Assembly: GCA_036524155.1 (NCBI GenBank)
Contig: DATDCV010000366.1
Location: 1-11,572, forward strand
Direction of reading: 5' to 3'
Length of the DNA: 11,572 nucleotides
Source of the DNA: DATDCV01 sp036524155
GTDB lineage: Bacteria > Verrucomicrobiota > Verrucomicrobiia > Limisphaerales > UBA8199
Of this stretch, positions 5,814 through 11,572 are shown piece by piece. Within the stretch, counting starts at the first letter, position 1. Each line of letters begins with the position of its first letter. The position numbers and the translations under genes were made by a program. The notes below the pieces were generated by a model. That model searched no databases and was not told the DNA's origin. It worked only from the letters and a program-made list of their open reading frames with translations.

Positions 5814-8168
5814 ATGCGGCACCTCTTGTTCAAGGCACTGATTCTGGCACCCGTTCTCGCGAGCAGTTCCACGGCGCAACAGCCTTCTCGGACGATTCCA
5901 TCCCCTCTCGCGGGCCATCCCGGCAACGTTTTCCTCGCGGGCGAAGAGGTGGTTTTGTCTGTTCCGCATAGCCGGGCCGGCCCATGGCGCCTGCTCGACT
6001 ATGAAGGCAAGGCCATTGCCGACCCAAAGCCATCAGAAGGGCGTTTCTTGTTGGGCCGGCTGCCGGTCGGCTACTATGAGCTTCGGCGGGACAAAGAGAG
6101 CACCTCACTGGCTGTGCTCGCTCCGTTGAAGGCGCCAACGTCCTTGCGGTCGCCCATCGCGCTCGATGTCGCCATGGCTTGGTTTTACCCCAAGGACAAA
6201 ATGGAGGCCGTTTCCAGCCTCTGCGCGCTGGCGGGGGTCAATCGGGTGCGCGACCGGCTGCTCTGGGGTGAAATCGAGACGGCGAAAGGCAAGTTTACCC
6301 CAACCACGCGCTACGATGATTCCGCCTTCGCTCAGTCGCGGGCCGGGCTTGAGGTGCTCCAGGTCATGCATCGCTCGCCCGAATGGGCGGCAAAAGTTCC
6401 GAGCCGTTTCCCACCCGATCTGCGCGATGCCTATGATTTTTACCAGGAGGTGGCCCGGCGCTGGCGCAACGAGGTCACCGCGTTCGAGCCCTGGAACGAA
6501 GCCGACATCTCTGCTTTCGGCGGCCACACCGGCAGCGAAATGGCTTCGTTCCAAAAGGCGTGCTGGCTCGGGCTCAAGGCCGGCAACCCAAGCGTGACCG
6601 CCTGCTTGAATGTCTTCGCCCTCCACAACCGCGCGCAGCTCGAAGATCTTCGCGACAACGAGGCGTGGCCCTATTTTGACACCTTTAACCTCCACCACTA
6701 CGCCCCCTTCGACGAGTACCCCCAACTCTATGCCGATTTCCGCGCCGTTTCCGCGGGGCGCCCGCTCTGGGTCTCCGAATGCGCCCTCCCCGTGAAGTGG
6801 GCCGGCGACCCGGTTCTCCAGGAACCCACGGAAGCCGACTCCCGCATCCTGGCGGAACGGGTTCTGAAAACCTTTGTCTGTTCCCTCCACGAGGGCTCCG
6901 CCGCCACATTTTATTTCCTGCTGCCTCACTATGTCGAAGGCCAGACGCAGTTCGGCATCCTGCGCAAAGACCTCACACCCCGGCCCGGATATGTCGCGCT
7001 TGCGGCCGCCGGGCGCCTGCTCGCCAACGCCCGGCCCCTAGGCCGCCTCAAACCGGCGGCCGCAGCCGCGCGTGCGTTCCTCTTCAGCGCGAACCCTGAT
7101 GGCCAACCGGCCACGGTCCTCGTCGCGTGGTCCAGCGCGGGCGAGTACGAGCTGCCTCTGCCGCTCTCTCCAGGCGGCCTCTTCGACCATTTGGGCCGAA
7201 ACCTCAAAATCTCGGCCGATTTGCGCCTTAACTCCGGGCCTCTCATCGCGCTTTTCCCTAACGACGCCGCGAAACGTTTCACGCTCGAGCCGCCGCCGGC
7301 CACTCCGCCCCGTCTTCCCGGCGCTCCGTCTCCGGTCGTCCTGCAAGCCCTCTGGCCCGAAGACTGTGTCGTCTTATCCCGCTCCGCTTGCCGCGTCTTC
7401 TCGGACAAAGAGACGCGGATTCCGGTCTTCGCATATAATTTCGGAGACACGCCGGTGAGCGGTCGCCTGACCGTCACGATGCCACCCGGATGGCAAACCG
7501 GGCCGCTACCTGAGTTGAACGATTTAGCGCCCCATTCCCGCGTGGAGTTGACGCTGACATTAGACTGCCGCCCATCCACCACCAGCCACCTGACCGAAAC
7601 GATCCAAGTCGTTGGTGACTTCGGCCCCGCAGGTCGGCCGGTGCTGTCCTTCCGAGTGATGCCGGACCCGCCGTTGCTGGTTCGTCAACGGGGCCCTCCT
7701 GTTCCTGGAGCCAACGAACCGAGCCGCTGGCAGCCGTCCGTGTCCGGCGACGGTTTCGCGACGGTCAGCGAACAGGGCGGTGGGCTGGTGATCGACGCTG
7801 CGCCCAAGGGTGCCGACAAATGGGTTTATCCGAAGCTGCCGCTTGCAGTGGAAAGCCGTCCGCCTGCCGGGGCCGCCGGGCTCTGTTGCACCCTTCAGTT
7901 GCTGGAGGGCGAAGCCCAGTTCCGGGCCATATTCGACGAAGAGAACGGGAGCAGCTATGTCGCCGATTTCACTACGCGGCCAAAACACGGCGAAACCACC
8001 GAGGCACTGGCCTTGTTCGAGACGGCTGCTCTGGGCGCCGGATGGTCGAAACCGGATTCCAACGGCAAGCTCGACCCGATGGAGATCGTCTCCCTCAAGA
8101 TCGGCTGCAATCCACGCACCGACCGTATCCGGTTCACCATCCGGAACGTGCGGTGGGTGAAACCTTGA
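5814..8168 (+). CDS. Secreted multidomain glycoside hydrolase-like protein
   Basis: From the ATG at 5814 the protein has 784 residues and begins with a clear signal peptide, 'MRHLLFKALILAPVLASSS' with cleavage near 'STAQ'. An upstream in-frame TTG (5778) would put 12 polar residues in front, so the ATG is preferred. A short beta-rich N-terminal domain (about 30-105) precedes a TIM-barrel-like domain (about 115-400). That domain shows features of glycoside hydrolase clan A: 'FEPWNEAD' with E229 as likely acid/base, 'FNLHHYAP' (292-298), and 'WVSECALP' with E322 as likely nucleophile. A small beta domain follows (to about 485). Next comes an Ig- or NEW3-like region (about 515-620), then a C-terminal beta-sandwich (about 637-784) that resembles a carbohydrate-binding module. 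The substrate and GH family number cannot be fixed from sequence reading. It starts 78 bp after the kinase gene with no terminator seen, so it may share its transcript. It acts outside the cytoplasm. Confidence 0.75.
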   Translation: MRHLLFKALILAPVLASSSTAQQPSRTIPSPLAGHPGNVFLAGEEVVLSVPHSRAGPWRLLDYEGKAIADPKPSEGRFLLGRLPVGYYELRRDKESTSLAVLAPLKAPTSLRSPIALDVAMAWFYPKDKMEAVSSLCALAGVNRVRDRLLWGEIETAKGKFTPTTRYDDSAFAQSRAGLEVLQVMHRSPEWAAKVPSRFPPDLRDAYDFYQEVARRWRNEVTAFEPWNEADISAFGGHTGSEMASFQKACWLGLKAGNPSVTACLNVFALHNRAQLEDLRDNEAWPYFDTFNLHHYAPFDEYPQLYADFRAVSAGRPLWVSECALPVKWAGDPVLQEPTEADSRILAERVLKTFVCSLHEGSAATFYFLLPHYVEGQTQFGILRKDLTPRPGYVALAAAGRLLANARPLGRLKPAAAAARAFLFSANPDGQPATVLVAWSSAGEYELPLPLSPGGLFDHLGRNLKISADLRLNSGPLIALFPNDAAKRFTLEPPPATPPRLPGAPSPVVLQALWPEDCVVLSRSACRVFSDKETRIPVFAYNFGDTPVSGRLTVTMPPGWQTGPLPELNDLAPHSRVELTLTLDCRPSTTSHLTETIQVVGDFGPAGRPVLSFRVMPDPPLLVRQRGPPVPGANEPSRWQPSVSGDGFATVSEQGGGLVIDAAPKGADKWVYPKLPLAVESRPPAGAAGLCCTLQLLEGEAQFRAIFDEENGSSYVADFTTRPKHGETTEALALFETAALGAGWSKPDSNGKLDPMEIVSLKIGCNPRTDRIRFTIRNVRWVKP

Positions 8169-8195
8169 GCCTCGCCATCGCTGATCGCGTGGCTG

Positions 8196-8220
8196 CCGAG
8201 GCAGCTCCAGCCTGCCTCGG
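8196..8220 (+). terminator. Hairpin after the glycosidase-like gene
   Basis: ccgaggcag (8196-8204) and ctgcctcgg (8212-8220) are perfect reverse complements with a 7-base loop, starting 27 bases after the stop codon. No T-run follows, so it may be a Rho-assisted stop or a 3'-end stabiliser and not a classic intrinsic terminator. Confidence 0.45.
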
Positions 8221-8252
8221 ATGCTATAAGGGCAAGCCAGGATGAAGGTCGG

Positions 8253-8337
8253 AGTTGCAGGTTTCAGGTTTCAAGTTGCAGGTTGAATTCTCTGGCGTTT
8301 GCGTAACCTGGAACCCGAAACCCACAACCTGTAACCT
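8253..8337. repeat. Imperfect 32-bp inverted repeat built from GTTTCAG-like units
   Basis: The left arm (8253-8284) starts agttgcaggtttcaggtttc; the right arm (8305-8337) ends cacaacctgtaacct. Reversed and aligned with one base skipped, the arms match at about 25 of 32 positions, with a 20-base loop that includes gaattc. Each arm is itself a run of short related words (caggttt, caagttg, caggttg). The layout resembles dispersed palindromic intergenic elements in environmental Verrucomicrobiota; copy number elsewhere cannot be seen here. It would fold into a long RNA stem between the glycosidase-like gene and the GNAT gene. Confidence 0.6.
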
Positions 8338-8413
8338 CGATCTTCCGTCTTTGGTTTTGGGGGCGGCGGATCGCTCCAAACTCCGCTAGAATCCCGGGGA
8401 TTGCCTCCCCTTC

Positions 8414-8442
8414 AACGCTTTAACGCTTTAACGCTTTAACGC
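8414..8442. repeat. 8-bp tandem repeat (aacgcttt, about 3.6 copies)
   Basis: The unit aacgcttt repeats without error from 8414, the last copy stopping at aacgc (8442), ten bases before the predicted GNAT start. Because the unit is 8 long and contains ttaa, TAA stops occur at 8421, 8429 and 8437, one in each forward frame, and the reverse strand is likewise closed. Copy-number change would alter the spacing between any upstream promoter and the start codon. No Shine-Dalgarno sequence is visible in it. Confidence 0.8.
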
Positions 8443-8452
8443 AGTCCCCCGC

Positions 8453-8959
8453 TTGAATCCCACCAATTATCTCCTACAATTCGGCATCGACATTCTTATT
8501 CGAAAAGCTGCGCCGGCGGATGCGCCGGTGATCGCCGACTTCAACCTGCGGCTCGCACGGGAAACTGAAGATCTTGCGCTCGACGAAGCGCGCGTTCGCC
8601 AGGGCGTTAGGGCGATCCTGCAAGATCCGGCCAAAGGCCTCTATTTCCTCGCCGAAATCGACGGGACCCTAGCCGGCCAGGTGATGATTACTTACGAATG
8701 GAGCGACTGGCGAAACGGGAACCTGTGGTGGCTCCAGAGCGTGTACGTGAAGGAAGAATTTCGGGGGCGGGGCGTGTTTCGGGCGCTATTCACGTATTTG
8801 CGCGACCTGGCGCAAAAGGACGCAGGGGTCGCGGGAATTCGGCTGTATATGCACGCGGCCAACGACCGGGCCCGAAGGTCTTACGAAGCGCTGGGCATGA
8901 GCCAGACAAACTACGTCGTCTTCGAATTGGTCTCATCCGATGCCGCGGGAAGCGGTTAG
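8453..8959 (+). CDS. GNAT family N-acetyltransferase
   Basis: A 168-residue protein of the GCN5-related acetyltransferase fold, which moves an acetyl group from acetyl-CoA to an amine on a small molecule or protein. Strand 1 and helix 1 are 'DILIRKAAPADAPVIADFN' (13-31). The acetyl-CoA loop (motif A) is 'VYVKEEFRGRGVFRALFTYL' (97-116), with R104, G105, R106 and G107. Motif B is 'ANDRARRSYEALGM' (136-149), the usual GNAT helix that contacts CoA. The substrate cannot be told. The start is TTG, the first start-type codon after an in-frame TAA at 8429. No ATG or GTG lies early enough to keep strand 1, and there is no Shine-Dalgarno sequence, so the exact start is uncertain. A possible -10 box, TAGAAT (8387-8392), has no convincing -35 partner. 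The gene converges on trpB across a REP-like repeat and appears to be transcribed alone. Confidence 0.85.
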   Translation: MNPTNYLLQFGIDILIRKAAPADAPVIADFNLRLARETEDLALDEARVRQGVRAILQDPAKGLYFLAEIDGTLAGQVMITYEWSDWRNGNLWWLQSVYVKEEFRGRGVFRALFTYLRDLAQKDAGVAGIRLYMHAANDRARRSYEALGMSQTNYVVFELVSSDAAGSG

Positions 8960-8992
8960 CCCGAATAATTCCCGCGCGGGAGGGCAGCGAAC

Positions 8993-9060
8993 CGGAGCGC
9001 CGACATGTTGTCGGCTTATGCCGCGCGGACTGTGCAAGCCGACAGCATGTCGGCGCTCCG
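8993..9060. repeat. REP/BIME-like nested palindrome between convergent genes
   Basis: The 25-base left arm (8993-9017) starts cggagcgccgacatg. It is the reverse complement of the right arm (9036-9060) at 24 of 25 positions, and the one mismatch would be a G-U pair in RNA. The loop is 18 bases. Each arm is also a small hairpin on its own: gccgac/gtcggc around five bases (8999-9015 and 9038-9054). Two such units facing each other is the layout of REP pairs (BIMEs) mobilised by RAYT transposases in other bacteria. It sits 33 bases after the GNAT stop and 29 bases after the trpB stop, so it probably also ends transcription from both sides. No RAYT gene is in the window. Confidence 0.75.
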
Positions 9061-9089
9061 ACCCCTCGCGAAACATCCGAGCTAAGGAG

Positions 9090-10301
<1,212 letters not shown>

Positions 10302-10334
10302 CGCGCGGACAATAATGTCAGGTCGTGGATACGT

Positions 10335-10384
10335 CGAGGGAGAACCCGAGGCAGGGAATAATCGTATTGTGTTCCCCTCCCTCG
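10335..10384. promoter_or_regulatory. Bulged inverted repeat in the trpB-galK divergent gap
   Basis: cgagggag (10335-10342) is the exact reverse complement of ctccctcg (10377-10384). An inner pair, gggaa (10354-10358) and ttccc (10372-10376), directly continues the right arm, with an 11-base bulge on the left. The loop is AT-rich (aataatcgtattgt area). It ends 18 bases before the galK ATG, so it could be an operator or a leader hairpin for galK. The 101-bp gap has no convincing -35/-10 pair on either strand; AATAAT at 10357-10362 is the best lone -10 candidate for galK. Confidence 0.3.
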
Positions 10385-10402
10385 CGGGCATCATGTTTGA
10401 GT

Positions 10403-11572
10403 ATGTCGTTGGACCTCATGACGCAACGCAGTGCGGAGTTGTTTGCGAAGGCCTTCGGCCATGCGCCGCGGTGGTTCGTCGCCGCCCCCGGGCGGGTTAA
10501 TCTCATTGGCGAACACACGGATTACAACGACGGTTTTGTGCTGCCGATGGCGATCGAGAGGCACCTGGTAATCGCGGGCGGCCGGAACGTTGGCCGGGAG
10601 GCGGTTCTGCACAGCAACACCAACGGGGAAACCGCCACGTTCAGTCTCCGCGCCAGGGTGGAGCGCGGCGAACCCGCCTGGTCCAATTATGTGCGCGGGG
10701 TCGTCGCCGGGTTCCAACAGCGCGGTTGCCGTGTGGGAGGATTTGACGCGGTCATCGAGTCGACGTTGCCTTACGGCGGGGGCCTCGCGAGCAGCGCCGC
10801 CCTTGAAGTTGCCGTGGCTACTCTCCTGGAGGCCATGACCGGCGATCCCCTCGCCAGCATTGACAAAGCGCTGCTCTGCCAAAAGGCCGAACACGATTTC
10901 GCCGGTGTCCCCTGCGGCATCATGGACCAGTTCACCTCGATTATGGCCGAGGAAAACCACGCGCTGCTGCTCGATTGCCGCTCTCGCGCGACCACCCCGG
11001 TCCCCATGAACGACCCCTCGGTGACGGTGCTCATCATCAACACCCACGTGCGGCACAAACTGGCCGACGGCGAATACGCCCGGCGCCGCGCGCAGTGCGA
11101 GACCGCCGCCCGCCTGCTGAAGGTGTCGGCGCTGCGCGATGCCACGCTCGAGGCTCTCAACCTCGCCCGCAAAAGGCTGGATCCGGTGGTGTTTCGCCGC
11201 GCCCGGCACGTCATTACCGAAAACGAGCGCACTCTCCAGGCGGCCCGAGCCATCCAGGCCCGGGATTGGGCCGCCATGGGACAGTTGATGTATGCCAGCC
11301 ATGAATCGCTGCGGACCGATTATGAGGTGAGTTGTCCCGAGCTCGATGCGGTCGTCGACATCGCCAGGGGATTGCCCGCCACTGAGGGCGTGATCGGCTG
11401 CCGGATGACCGGCGCCGGCTTTGGCGGCTGCCTGGTCAGCCTTGTCAGGTCTAACGCCGTCCGACAACTTACCCACTTGTTCGAGGAGGCCTACGAGAGA
11501 AAAACCCGCAGCCACGCCAGCATCTTTTCCTCGCGGCCAGCCGCCGGCGCCGGGATCCTGAATCGCGAGCCA
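10403..11572 (+). CDS. galK: Galactokinase, 3' end just outside the window
   Basis: Galactokinase phosphorylates galactose with ATP to galactose-1-phosphate, the entry step of the Leloir pathway, in the cytoplasm. It belongs to the GHMP kinase family. The signature 'GRVNLIGEHTDYNDG' is at residues 30-44 (R31, E37 and D40 match the sugar-binding set). The ATP loop 'GGGLASSAAL' is at 125-134. 'CGIMDQF' holds the catalytic base D175, and motif 3 'RMTGAGFGGC' is at 334-343. The ATG at 10403 ('MSLDLMTQRSAELF') gives a family-like length; another ATG lies at 10418. No strong Shine-Dalgarno sequence is seen. The frame is open for 390 codons to the window edge. Since galactokinases usually end shortly after the 'RPAAGAG' region seen here, only a few residues are missing. 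It is divergent from trpB. No galT, galE or galM is visible, though they may follow. A long minus-strand frame across it (10391-11515) is a shadow. Confidence 0.96.
   Translation, partial: MSLDLMTQRSAELFAKAFGHAPRWFVAAPGRVNLIGEHTDYNDGFVLPMAIERHLVIAGGRNVGREAVLHSNTNGETATFSLRARVERGEPAWSNYVRGVVAGFQQRGCRVGGFDAVIESTLPYGGGLASSAALEVAVATLLEAMTGDPLASIDKALLCQKAEHDFAGVPCGIMDQFTSIMAEENHALLLDCRSRATTPVPMNDPSVTVLIINTHVRHKLADGEYARRRAQCETAARLLKVSALRDATLEALNLARKRLDPVVFRRARHVITENERTLQAARAIQARDWAAMGQLMYASHESLRTDYEVSCPELDAVVDIARGLPATEGVIGCRMTGAGFGGCLVSLVRSNAVRQLTHLFEEAYERKTRSHASIFSSRPAAGAGILNREP

Noticed and set aside
6105..6929. 274-codon minus-strand open frame
   Set aside because: It is antisense to the barrel of the glycosidase-like protein, whose two glutamate motifs are in the + frame.
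8253..8442. Possible CRISPR array
   Set aside because: The repeats are either inverted and degenerate or 8 bp in direct tandem without spacers, and no cas gene is nearby.
10302..10394. 31-residue N-terminal extension of TrpB
   Set aside because: The extra residues are unlike TrpB family N-termini and would leave only 8 bp to the divergent galK start; the ATG at 10301 gives the standard length.
10391..11515. 374-codon minus-strand open frame
   Set aside because: It lies antisense over galK, whose motifs are complete on the + strand, and its translation is a Gly/Arg/His-rich shadow with no family likeness.

Overview
The window is GC-rich (about 60-65% by eye) and densely coding, with eight protein genes recognised plus one small gene that sits between two others. 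The style of the sigma factor, the kinase-TPR protein and the DUF4838 and glycosidase-type secreted proteins, together with weak Shine-Dalgarno sequences and abundant palindromic intergenic repeats, points to Verrucomicrobiota, probably a soil or freshwater Pedosphaera/Limisphaerales-type bacterium. This placement comes from recalled family resemblance, not from a search.

Layout. (1) Positions 3-716 hold the 3' end of a DUF4838 protein, followed by a perfect GC-rich hairpin (783-806) and a terminator-like hairpin with a T-rich tail (832-866). (2) A secreted Trp- and Cys-rich protein lies on the minus strand (910-1698). It faces away from a three-gene + strand cassette: ECF-like sigma factor (1883-2590), a very basic 68-residue protein (2587-2793) and a membrane Ser/Thr kinase with about 13 TPR repeats (2790-5735). 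Both junctions of the cassette are ATGA overlaps, so the three are very probably made from one mRNA with coupled translation. The divergent gap carries an 11-bp perfect inverted repeat that brackets a sigma70-like promoter. (3) A secreted multidomain glycoside-hydrolase-like protein (5814-8168) follows on the same strand. (4) Positions 8169-8452 are a repeat-rich intergenic stretch: a 9-bp hairpin, an imperfect 32-bp inverted repeat and an 8-bp tandem repeat. They precede a GNAT acetyltransferase (8453-8959). (5) A 25-bp inverted repeat of nested palindromes, resembling a REP pair (BIME), lies between the convergent GNAT and trpB genes. (6) trpB (9090-10301, minus) and galK (10403 to the window end, plus) are divergent across about 100 bp.

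How the genes fit together. The sigma factor, small protein and kinase look like a regulatory unit: a membrane kinase with a long protein-interaction domain, probably outside the membrane, next to a sigma factor. The DUF4838 and glycosidase-like proteins fit a polysaccharide-degrading lifestyle, and galK would feed released galactose into the Leloir pathway. trpB stands alone without trpA. No CRISPR array, rRNA, tRNA, insertion sequence or prophage gene was recognised. The least described parts are the small basic protein inside the cassette and the set of intergenic repeats between 8196 and 9060.
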